DNA of 64,000 nt from Ricinus communis (Eukaryota > Streptophyta > Magnoliopsida > Malpighiales > Euphorbiaceae), in assembly GCF_019578655.1 (NCBI RefSeq), contig NC_063264.1, positions 16,852,429 to 16,916,428 of the forward strand, in the 5' to 3' direction. Made by a program: the position numbers and the translations under genes. Shown piece by piece: positions 45,419-57,927 of this stretch. The notes under the pieces were generated by a model. It ran no database searches. It was not told the origin of the DNA and was given only the letters and a program-made list of their open reading frames with translations. Each line of letters starts with the position of its first letter. Within the stretch, counting starts at the first letter, position 1.

Positions 45419-45900
45419 ATGGAGAGAGAAATTAAAGAACTGAGGCGCCAGAGAGATTTTGCACAATCTCAAGTGGATGAGTTGCAGAAAAAACTTCAAG
45501 AGGACCAAACGGCTTCAAGCACATTGGAATCAACACCACGTCCATCAGTAAAGAACTGTCTCTCTCTCCTACGCTGATGCATTATTATGAAAACTTGAGA
45601 ACAAGTAGATAAACAGCTGCGACAGAGCAAGGAAAACTATGGTAGGGCCATCATCAACTGCACCTTTTACTCTAATGCATGAAATCCGAAAACTCGAACA
45701 TCTCAAGAGCAACTTGGAGCTCTAGAAGTATTGCAAAAGGAAAGTCATAGTCTAGGTGACCGAGATGCAGCGTAGTCCATTGCCAAGCTGCAAGAGAAAT
45801 GCAATCTATTCAAAAAAGATTGTTGATGCTGTTGAGAAGGAAGAAGAGGAGTTAGAGGAGGTGAGATTGATTTGGATATGGAACCAGGTGAGAATGTTAA
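45419..45900 (+). pseudogene. KIN-7 kinesin coiled-coil fragment, copy 3
   Basis: The least damaged copy: MEREIKELRRQRDFAQSQ continues in frame through EDQTASSTLESTPRPSVKNC, as expected for KIN-7. It has a stop soon after (near 45588). The later part has SCDRARKTMV-type and LMHEIRKLEHL-type blocks in shifted frames, and a TAG near 45772. The frame past GAGGACCAAA shows copies 1 and 2 carry a derived deletion there. Confidence 0.8.
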
Positions 45901-46102
45901 TAATGGGGGATGTTTTCAATATGAACATTGATGGATTTTTTATGAAGTTGCTTTGGAGAGTGTAACTATAAAAAGAAAATGATGCTTTGGAGAGTGTAAC
46001 TGTAAAAAGTAAGCAAAATTTGCTCATGTTCAACTTCTTGATGAAGTTGTGGGTTGTGGGATAAGTTGTTCTACAAGTGATTTTTGTTTTGGTTTGTTGT
46101 AG

Positions 46103-46351
46103 ATCATTTGATGCAGTTTGTACATTGGAGGGCTTGCAGGAAGTTGTTCTGGGAAATAGCATTTCCAATAAAGATGATCTTATTCAATCGTCATTCACTG
46201 CTGTTCGAGTGATTAATTCTGTGAGTTGTGTTCTACGAGGTTTATCCTGATTTTATTTCTTGGTTAATTGCAATGCTGATTATTATCATTTACAGGTTTT
46301 CTCCTCGATGAACCATATAGTAAGAAAACATAACAGGGACAGCTTTTCAAG
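46103..46351 (+). pseudogene. Two-exon fragment of an unrecognised gene, copy 3
   Basis: Exon A 46103-46220 and exon B 46296-46351. Compared with copy 1, exon A has small substitutions and the donor after exon B is GATGAC instead of GGTGTC, so that splice site is lost. An upstream 30-base phrase (CTTTGGAGAGTGTAACT) is doubled near 45951-46010. Confidence 0.5.
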
Positions 46352-47039
46352 ATGACAATTTTTGTAATACTTATTCTTTCCTATAGTGAAAGTTTTTACG
46401 TCACCAATGTGGAATAATCCCTTATGTTACATATTGTAGACTTCTTTCTCTGGTAAATAGGTTCCTTCTCTTTTCACCCCTGAGCATTCTGAAGTGTAAT
46501 TTCAATCATAGATCTTGTTGTTTGCTTTGTTACTTGCTATGGTATTACTGTCACTTGGGTTGATTTTCTGTCATTAAGAAGTCTAGAAGTGGTATATGTT
46601 TCCGCAGATTGAGATCGTGCTTGCCTCTAGAGATTCTTCTGGCGTTTTTCTGAGTTCTTAGAAGGATAATGATGTGATTGGTAAAAGTTCCGGTTACAGA
46701 ACTGAAGGAGTTTCGAATTTTAATAATATGCTGATCCAAGTTTCAAATTTTAAGAATAGATCGGCTTTGTTTCCTTTATTAGACCTCTACAAAGATCAGA
46801 TGAGGTCAAAGTTTTATCTTTCTTTTTATGGTTTTTGCGGTACTTGCATCTATACCTCTACCAATTGTAGCAGCTATCTATTTCATCTAGACCATATTTA
46901 GACAGCTTTTGCTGGCCTTGGTTTCTGTTTAAGTTTTTTTGTAACCTGAACAGTTTCAGATAGTACTATAATCAAATAGGATCAAAATGTGGGTCATGTT
47001 TCCACTGGTTTATTAGACCTCCACAAATATCAGTACCCC
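46352..47039 (+). other. Non-coding spacer, copy 3
   Basis: Matches 5107-5993 of copy 1 with a deletion at its right end that removes the DUF3490-like exon: sequence jumps from ATCAGTACCCCAAT to AGCCTAAACTTACATG near 47041. Confidence 0.5.
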
Positions 47040-49290
47040 AATAGCCTAAACTTACATGAACTGACACATTGCTTACAGTTGTTAATATCCAATGAATGCT
47101 TAAATTGAATATACCCTACCGGGACTCCAAGCTCACTCACATATTGCAGCACTCTCTCGGCAGGAATGCACGAACTGCCATCATTTGTAAATCATATACA
47201 AAAGGAAGTAACCAGGCTGGAAGCATAACCAACTCTTGACCCTTCAAAGGAGAAAGACTTGAAAAGTTCAGCAGGTGAGTTTCAGCAGCTTAATTGTTGT
47301 CCAGTGAGAATGTGCCATATATACATCTCTTTATTTGAAACGAGTTTATCAATTGCTTAATCAAAACTGTATATTATTATGATAATTAGTCAAAAAAGGG
47401 CTTTTTATGAAAAAAAGATTAGGTGGAAAATGAATAGATGGTAATTAATGTAACGATCAAAATATTAAAGTTCATCACTTGATTTTTTAATGGTTACCGA
47501 GTGAAACATTTTATTTTTGTGTTTGTTTAGCTTTTTATGCGAGTGCAAGTACTAAATTAACAGGTTGTGTTGCCTCCAAAGACATGTTTATTTTCTATTA
47601 TTTAATATTATTCTTAATTTGCTTTCAATGTATGTTTATTCTATAGTTTATTTGTTTATTTGCACTTTTATTTGTTAATTCTAATCTAATTTTTTTCATA
47701 GTGATAGATTCTAATTATCCAGTTTTGATATCCTAAGCGGTCCTTTATTGACTTTTAGGATTAATTTAGCTAATTAATTAGTTAATTCCTTATTTGATTT
47801 TTTGAGGCTTTTAAGCTATAGTTGTAATTAATTCCCACTTAATTGTCCTGATCTCCTTAATCCCTTTCTGGATTTTTCTTTTCTCCTCTCCCCCTTTCTA
47901 TGCATGTTTTATTTTATTATTTTTAGATTTTCACCACACATGTTTAAGGGACTAAAATCAACTTAGAATTTATGAATAATCATCCCACATGCCTAACATA
48001 AAATGAATAAAGCTTACTAATGTAAGCCTCTCCCACCTCATATATGCATTCAATTTAAAATGCTAAGTTAAAATGAATTTACCACTTAAATTTAGGTAAT
48101 AAAATTGGACTCTAATTTGGTCACCTAGCATGTGAAGATAAAAAACTTAAGTTACCAAAGTACTTTTCGTCAGAACTAGTCTCGAGTGCTAATATACCTC
48201 CTTCTATAGCGCTCTTCTTTAGACTTTTAGAATTAGTTTAGTTAATTAATTAGTTAATTCTTTATTTGATTATTTTGGTCGTGGTTGTAATTAATTCTCC
48301 CTTGATCGCCCCGGTCTCCTTAATCCCTTTCTAAGATTTTCTTTCCTCCAGCCCTTTCTATATATGTTTTATTTTATTGGTTTTAGGATTTTTCGATCAC
48401 TCCACATGCCCAACATAAAATGAACAAAGTTTACCAATGTAAGCTTCCCGAGACTATAGACTTTAAAATGCTAAGATTATGAATCCCACACCTAGATAGT
48501 ATCTAAAGTACCAAAGTACCTCATTCTAAGACTAGTTTTGGGTACCAATGTACCTTTTCCCAAGTTAGAATTGTTTAAAAAGATTCGTGCTTAAATAAGT
48601 AGAAGTGACTAGATTAAGGTAATTTTATTAGACTAGTAAACATTCATTTACTCTAGCGGAGGTTAAGCTCATGCCTAGGCATGTGCATCATGCATTTCTT
48701 ATTCATACCCTGAGCCCATATTCTTTGATATTGGGGAGGGAGAATTTTAGGCTCTCCGCAAGGGGTATAAAGCTGCCATTCTTACTCTCCAATTTGTCTC
48801 GATGTTTAGGGTGTCGACTCCACTTTTTTGATGGTCACATGATCATTGTGGTCCTTTAGGTTTCTCAACCAGATGGCTTATTTCAAAATGGACCTAGTAC
48901 TAAGAACGGTTCCTCGACACGATGATCATGTCATAAATCAACTAGGGCCGAGCCTAAAAACCTATTGTGCTCACACATAGTGGTGAGTATCACTACATTA
49001 ATTTAATTAGTGATTCATCCAATTGATGAATTTAATACTACATAATTTAATTTCATTTATATATAAGAAATTGATGAATTACTTTTATCATACTATGATA
49101 TAGTTTATGGGCATTAGTAGGTTTTCAGGCCCAGCCCCAAGTGATTGGCATCCTTGTCATGTTGTTAAAGAATTTCTAGGCTCGTTCTGAAATGAGTCAT
49201 TCGGTCGAGGAACCTAAAAAGACTACAATATTCATTTGATAATCGAAAAAGTGGAATCGCCATCCAAGATGCTGGGTTAAGTAATAGGTT
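47040..49290. repeat. AT-rich tail block, copy 3
   Basis: Counterpart of 6220-8580 with the internal duplication at about 47741-48221 and 48222-48555. An extra 60 bases (CATCATTTGTAAATCATATA region near 47180) are unique to this copy. No gene. Confidence 0.65.
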
Positions 49291-49930
49291 TCAAAAATTA
49301 GGTACGAATAAGGAAGGTTTATGAAGTGCCTGGCCTAGGCTGCCTAGCCTCCTTATTATATCTGGTCCCTCTAATTTAATGGTCATCTTCGCCACTTTAT
49401 GCGAAATCTCAAAATTAGAGATGGTCTCATTGGATAGTTTCCCTGTGGCTTCCCAGTACCAAGTACTCACTTCTAGTTCAGTGCTCCATACTACAAATCT
49501 CTTAGTCATATCTTTCCAATTGTCTCTTAATTTTTCATTCAACTCCTAGTACCAACAAGCAACAATACCAATCAAGTAAAGGCTAAAAGACTATCTGCTG
49601 CTTAGTAACCGAATTAGTAAGCATTCAAGCAAGCCGATCATCAGAACAATCGAATTTCTACAGGTCAAGAAGATTCACTTTGGATGGCTTCCCATTCTTG
49701 AGCAACTTTTGCATCTTGTCCATTTGTATCATGTCTTTGAGTGGAGGATTTTCCGCCAAAGGTGCAGAAAAAGAGCTAGTATGCTTTAAGCAAAGAAGTG
49801 ACAGCACTTCATTGTTACCATCAACAAACTCAAATGGATGAGGTTGTGCGAGCTCGGGGTTTAGAAGCCTTAAAAAATCAAAGCGTTGATGTTTTCTTAG
49901 AAATGGGACAAATCCAATAGCGCGCAAGTA
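49291..49930 (-). mobile_element. Gypsy gag fragment, copy 3
   Basis: Both halves are contiguous. On the minus strand FDFLRLLNPELAQPHPFEF and APLAENPPLKDMIQMDKM lead to NEKLRDNWKDMTKRF and EATGKLSNETISNFEIS. Stops separate the halves. The block upstream of the gag domain is not recognised on its own. Confidence 0.6.
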
Positions 49931-50110
49931 TGGGTCGAATTAGCTTGAGTTCAACGCCCATAAAGCAAGAAAAACCACAAACATAGCACAAAAAATCCAA
50001 AATGGAAAAAAGAAAGAAAAAGAAAAGGAACAAAAGTTTGAGAGATAGCCTTCAAAGATCTTTATTAATAGCTCGCCCCTATTGACCGAGTTATCAATTA
50101 ATGCCATTTG
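49931..50110. other. Junction between copies 3 and 4
   Basis: Short non-coding stretch ending the copy-3 unit. It includes a 70-base scrap (CAAAGATCTTTATTAATAGC) similar to the inside of the LTR-like block, out of order. No Harbinger fragment is present here. Confidence 0.4.
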
Positions 50111-51828
50111 TGGGGAAAAAGGATAAGAGATATAAGAGATGAGAGAACTCTAAGGGATAAAGGACTCTATCTAACAATTAGTTTACTTTTAAAGGACAAG
50201 ATTAAAATTGTAAATTTGTCCAAATCTGAGTAAATTAACTTGTATTTATATACAAATGTATTAAGATTTAGATAATCTTTTGATAGACGAATTTGTTATT
50301 AATAATTAATATAAAATTAATAAGATTAAGTAATGCAATTGTATTAATTAGTAGAAGATATATTTTAAAAGTATAACATAAATTAGAGTATTAAAGATAA
50401 TATAAATCATTTTACCAAATTTTGGAAAATAGGCCTACATTATGCTAAAAATGCTTTTTTTGAGTCACAAATAGAGAAAGAACACTCGCACTGAAAACTT
50501 TAATTAAGTTGATATATGCTAGGTTGTTATATTTTCATTATTGATGTAAGAACTTAAATAGAATCACATGCCAACAATTATAATGTAACAATTGGTATCT
50601 TGCATTTTCTTTTGAATGCATTGTAAAGGTAATTGCAAAAAAATAAAACATAAGTTCCAATAAATAAATGATGAAACTTGTACCATTTTTAAAAACGGTA
50701 TTAAATATCAAATCTTATTTAGCAATATTAGTTGGGTGGATATTTTCGTATATCCAATTCGACCGAACTCTAATAGAACGAGTTTAGATAATTGTAAAAA
50801 AATTTGGGACGAGTTTGAACTTGAATTCTAATATACTTGTGTCGATTTCGGATGTGAACCCTTGTATACCCGCTTCCTAACAGAATAATTATTTAAATGA
50901 ATATAAATATAGATTACTTGAATCTGGTACTCGATCCCATTTAAAATTATATAGTTTAGATTCAGTTTTTCTGTTAGTATATTTCAAAATTTAATTATTA
51001 TAAATAAGTATATCAGAGCATTATAGGTCAACCTGTCATGCCCGAGAAAGACGAAATTGACCAAGTTTATATCCACAACAACAGAAATTCTAAGAGATAG
51101 TATCATGGACGGGCTCTAGTTAGAGAGTCTGACCCGACCTAAAACTCTTGAGACAACAAAGAGAATAAGTCTTATTATATCTAACCCGATCTACATTTGC
51201 AAAGTTTTACTTCAAATAGACTATCAAACGTCTATACAAGGAAGCACTACACTATATTTTCAGATACATTAACTTTACACTTTCAATATACTTAAGCCAC
51301 CCTTTCACAAATTACTGACTTAATTATCGAAGTAAGTGGCTGGACAATCCCGTCCGTCGCTTTCTAACTATCTTTACAGGTACTCTGGAGATCGAATCAA
51401 CCTTTGAAGATCTTATTGATAGCTCAATCCTTGACCGAGTTATCAAGTACCCATTTAATTATTCGAATATTTATATAAATAAATATTTAACGGGTAAGGT
51501 AACTGCTACCTATTTAAATATCTATATAATTTATTTAATTGTTATATACTTTTATCAAATTCGAATAATATATATGTTGGTTCTTGTTTGGATATAGAAT
51601 GAATTTATATAACAAAGATAATTTTTTAAATAATTTAAAAAAAAAATCAGATAATTTTAATCGAACTCGAGTTTGGTATTCTTATCCTAGCTGTTCCCAT
51701 TGCTTCTAAAAGAAATATAGAATTAGTTTGCAAATAAAAAATAACAATTGATTGATTTTTTTTTTTTTCAATTCGGATATTTACCATATGAAAGAAAAAA
51801 GATACAATAAATAAAATAGCTTCAGAGT
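50111..51828 (-). repeat. LTR-like block, copy 4
   Basis: Matches about 234-1922 of copy 1 without its first part, so no primer-binding site. No gene. Confidence 0.55.
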
Positions 51829-51842
51829 TCAGCAAAGCCACA

Positions 51843-52430
51843 GTTGATGAGCAGTTTAGCACAAGAATTGCCAAATATGAGCAACCGTTGAAGAAACGTT
51901 ACGTCGTACGTAAAGGGCATATGTGCAAAATTCCTTTTTTAACCTTCCTCCTTTATTATGTTTGCAGAAATTAATTAACTTACCAGAAACAAAAAAAATG
52001 CCGTTTTTTTCAAAACTTTGACAAAGGAACCCATTCCACTGTGACCGTCGACTGGATCGTCGATCTGAATATGCGAATCGGTAAAATTCAAATGCACAAC
52101 ACTAAGTTGCCCGTTTGTTTTGTCATTAAAGAGGAAGAGAAACAAATCTCTTCTTCTTCGTCCTCATACCTGCAAAATCAGTAGAAGCCATTCTCTCTCA
52201 ACACTCCTCTCTCTCTCTCGGATGCTGCATTGTTCTTATCCTGAGATTTCTGTCAGTATTGTTGTTGTTTATTGAATTTATTTCCTTAATATCGAAGCTC
52301 ATGATCTTTCCTTATGTATACTGGAAAAGATTAAACTTACCAAGTGATTTATCTTCTGTTTCTTCCTTTCTCCTCTTAGATTTTCTTGCGATTGAATTAT
52401 GGTTGGTTGATTTCTTTATTTGAGACGATT
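51843..52430 (+). other. Promoter/5' leader-like region, copy 4
   Basis: Joined to the LTR-like block by a single TCAGCAAAGCCACA motif. Near 52430 the sequence jumps from GAGACGATTGC to ATTTCCAATAAAG: a deletion removed the intron end, the kinesin coiled-coil fragment and the first half of exon A. Confidence 0.45.
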
Positions 52431-52434
52431 GCAT

Positions 52435-52623
52435 TTCCAATAAAGATGATCTTATTCAATCGTCATTCACTGCTGTTCGAGTGATTAATTCTGTGAGTTG
52501 TGTTCTACGAGGTTTACCCTGATTTTATTTCTTGGTTAATTGCAATGCTGATTATTATCATTTACAGGTTTTCTCCTCGATGAACCATATAGTAAGAGAA
52601 CATAACAGGGACAGCTTTTCAAG
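52435..52623 (+). pseudogene. Two-exon fragment of an unrecognised gene, copy 4 (truncated)
   Basis: Only the last part of exon A remains (52435-52492), followed by an intact intron and exon B (52568-52623) with GTGTC donor. Confidence 0.45.
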
Positions 52624-53479
52624 GTGTCAATTTTTGTAATATTTATTCTTTCCTATAATGAAAGTTTTTACGTCACCAATGTGGAATAATCCCTTATGTT
52701 ACATATTGTAGACTTCTTTCTCTGGTAAACAGGTTCCTTCTCTTTTTCACCCCCTGAGCATTCTGAAGAGGTAAGGCTAGTGTAATTTCAATCTTAGATC
52801 TTGTTGTTTGTTTTGTTACTTGCTATGGTATTACTGTCACTTGGGTTGATTTTCTGTCATTAAGAAGTCTAGAAGTGGTATATGTTTCCGCAGATTGAGA
52901 TCGTGCTTGCCTCTAGAGATTCTTCTGGTGTTTTTTCGGAGTTCTTAGAAGGATAATGATGTGATTGGTAAAATTTCAGGTTACAGAACTGAAGGAGTTT
53001 CGAATTTTAAGAATATGCTGATCCAAGTTTCAAATTTTAAGAATAGAGCGGCTTTGCTTCCTTTATTAGACCTCCACAAAGATCAGATGAGGTCAAAGTT
53101 TTATCTTTCTTTTTATGGTTTTTGCGGTACTTGCATCTATACCTCTACCAATTGTAGCAGCTATCTATTTCATCTAGATCATATTTAGACAGCTTCTACT
53201 GGCCTTGGTTTCTCTTTATGTTCTGTAACCTCCTGAACAGTTTCAGGACAAAGTTCATACTTGGCTTCTCTTTCTTCATGGGCATTTCAGTACTCCAATA
53301 CTTCAGATAGTATTATAATCAAATAGGATCAAAATGTGGGTCATGTTTACACAGGTTCCTTTGTTAGACCTCCACAAATATCATCACCTACACGGGAATC
53401 AGCACTTCCTTTACAGTATAATATTTGCAGTTCATTTGGTTCTCTGTAATATTAGGAAATTCATTTTCATTTTCTTCAG

Positions 53480-53724
53480 CTGAATATAATCTTGAGGATG
53501 AGGAGGGCATTATTGAACCGGAGCAACAAGTTTCCTGGCAGAAAACTTTTAGAGAGCAAAGATAGCAGATTAATGAACTATGCTTTGTATCCGTCATCAG
53601 TAGGACGCAGTTTTATTTGTTATTCACATAAGCTGAGCTTAGGCGCTTGAATTGGTTACAGCTGCATTTGGCAGAAATTGGCAATGCTGATGTTGGAAAT
53701 GAGCCTGCAATTTCTCTATCCTGA
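53480..53724 (+). pseudogene. KIN-7 C-terminal (DUF3490-like) exon, copy 4
   Basis: Best-preserved of the copies. One frame has DEEGIIEPEQQVSWQKTFRE and, after a TAG near 53562, INELCFVSVI, then RTQFYLLF and WLQLHLAEIGNADVGNEP, ending at TGA 53722-53724. The CFVSVI block is lost in copies 1 and 2. Family function: this tail domain lies at the C-terminus of KIN-7 kinesins. Confidence 0.7.
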
Positions 53725-56109
53725 ATGTTTTCTTCTCTCTTTTTAGCCTGCGAACTTACATGAACTGACACATTGCTTGCAGTTGTTAATATCCAATGAA
53801 TGCTTAAAATTAAATATACCCTATCAGGACTCCAAGCTCACTCATATATTGCAGCACTCTCTCGGCAGGAATGCACGAACTGAGCAGAACCACAGCCTCC
53901 TGACCCTTCAAAGGAGAAAGACTTAAAAAGTTCAGCAGGTGAGTTTCAACAGCTTAATTGTTGTCCAGTCATCTAATCAATGTGCTATATATACATCTCT
54001 TTATTTGAGACGAGTCTATCAATTGCTTAGTCAAAATAGTAAATTATTATGATAATTAGACAAAGAAAAAAGAGGCTCTTTCTTAAAAAAAAGATTGTGT
54101 GAAAAGTGAATAGATGGCAATTAATATAATGATCAAGATATTAAAGTATTACTTGATTTTTTAATGGTTACCGAGTGAAACACTTTATTTTTGTGTTGAT
54201 TTAGCTTTCTATGCGAGTGCAAGTACTAAATGAACAGGTCGTGTTGCCTCCAAAGACAAGTTTATTTTCTGTTATCTCATTTTCCGTATTTACTATTATT
54301 TTATATATTTAATATTATTCTTAATTTGCTTTTAATTTCTGTTTATTTTATAATTTATTTGTTTATTTGCATTTTTATTTGCTAATTTTGTTTACTAATC
54401 TAATTCTTTTCACAGTGACAGGTGCTAATTACCCAGTTTTGATATCCTAAGCGGTATTTTATGGACTTTTAGGATTAATTTATTTATTCCTTATTTGACT
54501 TTTTGAGGCTTTTAAGCTATGGTTGTAATTAATTCCCCCTTAATTGCCCCGATCTCCTTAATCCCTTTCTAGATTTCTCTTTTCTCCTCCTCCCTTCTAT
54601 GTATGTTTTATTTTATTGTTTTTAGATTTTCACCACACATGTTTAAGGGACTAAAATCAATTTAGAATTTATGAGCGATCATTCAGCATGCCTAACATAA
54701 AATCAATAAAGCTTACCAAAGTAAGCTTCTGGCACCTCATATATGCATTCACTTTAAAATGCTAATTTACCACTTAAATTTTAGGTAATAAAATTGGATT
54801 CAAATTTGGCCACCTTGCATGTGAAAGACAAAAAATCTGAGTTACCAAAGTACCTTCCGTCAGAACTAGCTTTGAGTGCTAATATACCTCTTTATTTGAT
54901 TATTTTGGCAGTGGTTGTAATTAATTTCCCTTGATCGCTCCGGTCTCCTTAATCCCTTTCTAGAATTCTCTTTTCTCCTCTCCCTTTCTATAAATGTTTT
55001 ATTCTATTGCTTTTAGATTTACACTACACATGTCTAAGAGAATAATAAAATTAACTTAGAATTTTTCAATCACCCCACATGCCAAACATAAAATGAACAA
55101 AGCTTACCAATGAAAGCTTCCCGCGCATGTCTAAGAGAATAATAAAATTAACTTAGAATTTTTCAATCACTTTAAAATGCTAAGATTATGAATCCCACAC
55201 CTAGATAGTATCTAAAGTACCAAAGTACCTCATTCTAGGACTGGTTTCGGGTAACAATGTACCTTTTTCCAAGTTAGAATTGTTTGTTGACCTCACATAT
55301 TATATAAGATAAAAAAGTTCGTGCTTAAATAAGTAGAAGTGACTAGCAAACATTCATTTACTCTAGCGGATGCATTCATGCATTCCTTATTCATACCCTG
55401 AGCCCCCATAATCTTTGCTATTGGGGAGGGAGAATTTTAGGCTCTCCGCGAGGGGTATAAAGCTACCATTCTTACTCTTCAATTTGTCTCGACGTTTAGG
55501 GTGTTGACTCCACTTCACATGATCATTGTGGTCCTTTAGGTCTCTTAACCATATGACTTATTTCAAAATGGACCTAGTACTAAGAACGGTTCCTTGACAC
55601 AACGATGTGGTCGTAAATCAACTAGGGCCGAGCCTAAAAACCTATTGTGCTCACACATTCTTATATAGTAAAAGAGAAGAAATTCTTTTTAAAAGAACTA
55701 AAAACCTTTAGTTAATCTAATTATTTAATTGAATATAATTTTTAATCTTAATTCAATCCTAATTTTATTATAATTTCATATGTAATTCTAGTCCTATAAA
55801 AGATTGATGAGTATCACTACATTAATTTATTTAGTGATTCATCCAACTGATGAATTTAATACTACATAATTTAATTTCATATATATAAGAAATCGATGAA
55901 TTAGTTTATCATAGACCTATGAGTTTATGAGCACTAGTAGGTTTTTAGGGCCAACCCCAAGTGATTCGCATCCTCATCACGTTGTTATAGAATTTTTAGG
56001 CTCGTTTTGAAATGAGTCATTCGGTCGAGGAACCTAAAAGACCACAATATTCATTTGACAATTGAAGAAGTGGAATCACCACCCAAGATGTCGGGTCAAT
56101 AATAGGTTT
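53725..56109. repeat. AT-rich tail block, copy 4
   Basis: Counterpart of 6220-8580; internal duplication at about 54454-54880 and 54885-55270. A 45-base phrase (GCATGTCTAAGAGAATAATA) is doubled locally near 55028 and 55125. No gene. Confidence 0.65.
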
Positions 56110-56770
56110 CGAAAATTAGGTACGAATAAGGAAGGTTTATGAAGTACCCTGGCCTAGGCTGCCTAGCCTCCTTAGTGCATCTAGTCCCTCTATTGGTTTA
56201 GTGGTCATCTTCGCCATTTTATGCGAAATCTCAAAATTAGAGATGGTTTCATTGGATAGTTTCCTTGTGGCTGCCCAGTCCCAAGTACTCACTTGAACTT
56301 TAGTGCTCTGTACCCATATTGGCCTATAAATCTCTCGGTTATATCTTTCCAATTGTCTATTAGTTTTTCATTCAATTGCTAGTTCCAACAGGCAACAATA
56401 CCGATCAAGTAGACGCCTGCTGCTTGGTCATATTAGTGCAGGTACCGAATTAGTAAGCATTCAAGAAAGCCTAAGGATCATCGGAACCATCAAATTTCTA
56501 CAGGCCAAGAAGATCCACTTTGGATGGCTTCCCATTATTGAGAAGTTTTTGCATCTTGTCCATTTGATTAATCATGTCTTTAAGTCGAGGATTTTCCGCC
56601 AGAGGTGCAGAAGAAGAGTTGTTATACTTTAAGCGAAGAAGCGGCAAAAACGAGCACTTCATCGTCACCATCAACAAACTCAAATGGATGAGGTTATGCG
56701 AGCGAGGTTTAGAAGCCTTAAAAAGTCAAAGCATTGATGTTTTCTTTGAAACACGACGAATCCAATGGCG
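56110..56770 (-). mobile_element. Gypsy gag fragment, copy 4
   Basis: Contiguous form showing the uninterrupted target of the insertion seen in copy 2. Minus strand: SSAPLAENPRLKDMINQMDK, then LSNETISNFEISHKMAKMTT. Frame breaks between. It supports reading the whole block as one Ty3/Gypsy gag. Confidence 0.65.
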
Positions 56771-57120
56771 CATAAGTACGGGTCGAACTAACGTGAGTTC
56801 AACTCACAGTAAGCAAGAAAAACCAAATTTTCACAAATATATCATAAAAAATCCAAAATGAAAAAGAAAAAGAAGAGGAACAAAAGTTTAAAGATGAAAA
56901 TAATTTGAAAAAATCAATCAAATATCAACTTTAGCCCTCATATGGTGGCTTTAGTGTCAAAAATTAAATTAAAATGCTTGATTAATAGAGAGTAGGTGTT
57001 TAATTTGCAAATAATACTACTAAAAAGAGTAGAAAAGATAAGAAAATTATACTTAAATTTTCTCTATTTTATAAATTTTCTCCATTTTAAAATTTCAAGT
57101 TTTTTTTATATTAGTTTAGG
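56771..57120. other. Spacer between gag and Harbinger fragment, copy 4
   Basis: A-rich and non-coding, matching 31481-31784 of copy 2. Confidence 0.5.
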
Positions 57121-57195
57121 ATTGCATTGGAGCTATTGATGGTACCCGTATTCCTGCGATGGTTACTGGACGTGTGACATTAGTAGCTATCGCAA
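57121..57195 (+). pseudogene. PIF/Harbinger transposase stub, copy 4
   Basis: Encodes CIGAIDGTRIPAMVTGR, then diverges by a small indel and ends at TAGTAGCTATCGCAA. There it abuts the minus-strand Gypsy reverse transcriptase. Compare 31785 onward in copy 2. Confidence 0.8.
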
Positions 57196-57927
57196 AGGGT
57201 ACTGAAGTCCTTGACAAACCTCCTATAGAAGCTTGCAAGCCCATGAAAGCTCCTCACATCACTAACATTCTTTGGTGTTGGCCACTCCTTAATTGCTTTT
57301 ACCTTATCTTCATCGACCTGAATTCCATTTTTACTAACAACAAAACCAAGAAACACAAGTTTGTTTGTGCAAAAATCACACTTAGCAAGGTTAGCATATA
57401 AAGAATTCTCACGCAAAACCATCAACACCATCCGAACATGTTCAACATGCTCACTAAAGCTCTTACTATAAATCAAAATATCATCAAAGTATACTACCAC
57501 AAATTTACCAATATACGCACGCAAAACATGGTTCATTAGTCTCATAAAAGTACTTGGTGCGTTAGTTAAGCCAAAAGGCATGACCAACCACTCATACAAA
57601 CCAAATTTAGTTTTTGAATGCTGTTTTCCACTCATCACCTATATTCATTCTAATTTGGTGATAGCCACTTCTCAAATCAATTTTAGTAAAGATAACACTT
57701 CCATGTAATTCATCTAACATATCATCTAACCTAGGAATAGGATGACGATATTTAATGGTAATCTTGTTAATTGCACGACAATCAATACACATACGCCAAG
57801 ACCCATCTTTCTTAGGGACTAACAAAACAGGAACAGCACATGGGCTAAGACTTTCCCTAACATAACCTTTACTTAGTAGTTCCTCAACTTGGCGTTGCAG
57901 CTCTTTGGTCTCCTCCGGATTGACTCT
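57196..57927 (-). pseudogene. Gypsy reverse transcriptase, element 2 (truncated)
   Basis: [20 protein letters not shown], then [19 protein letters not shown], and after a frame change near 57620 [20 protein letters not shown] and the catalytic YFDD in [14 protein letters not shown]. Cut at the Harbinger junction before RNase H. Confidence 0.85.

Noticed and set aside
1..57195. Helitron or Pack-MULE as the carrier of the NUA/KIN-7 unit
   Set aside because: I looked for TC...CTRR ends with a 3' hairpin and for long inverted termini around the unit and found neither. The idea remains possible only if the ends lie outside the visible borders.
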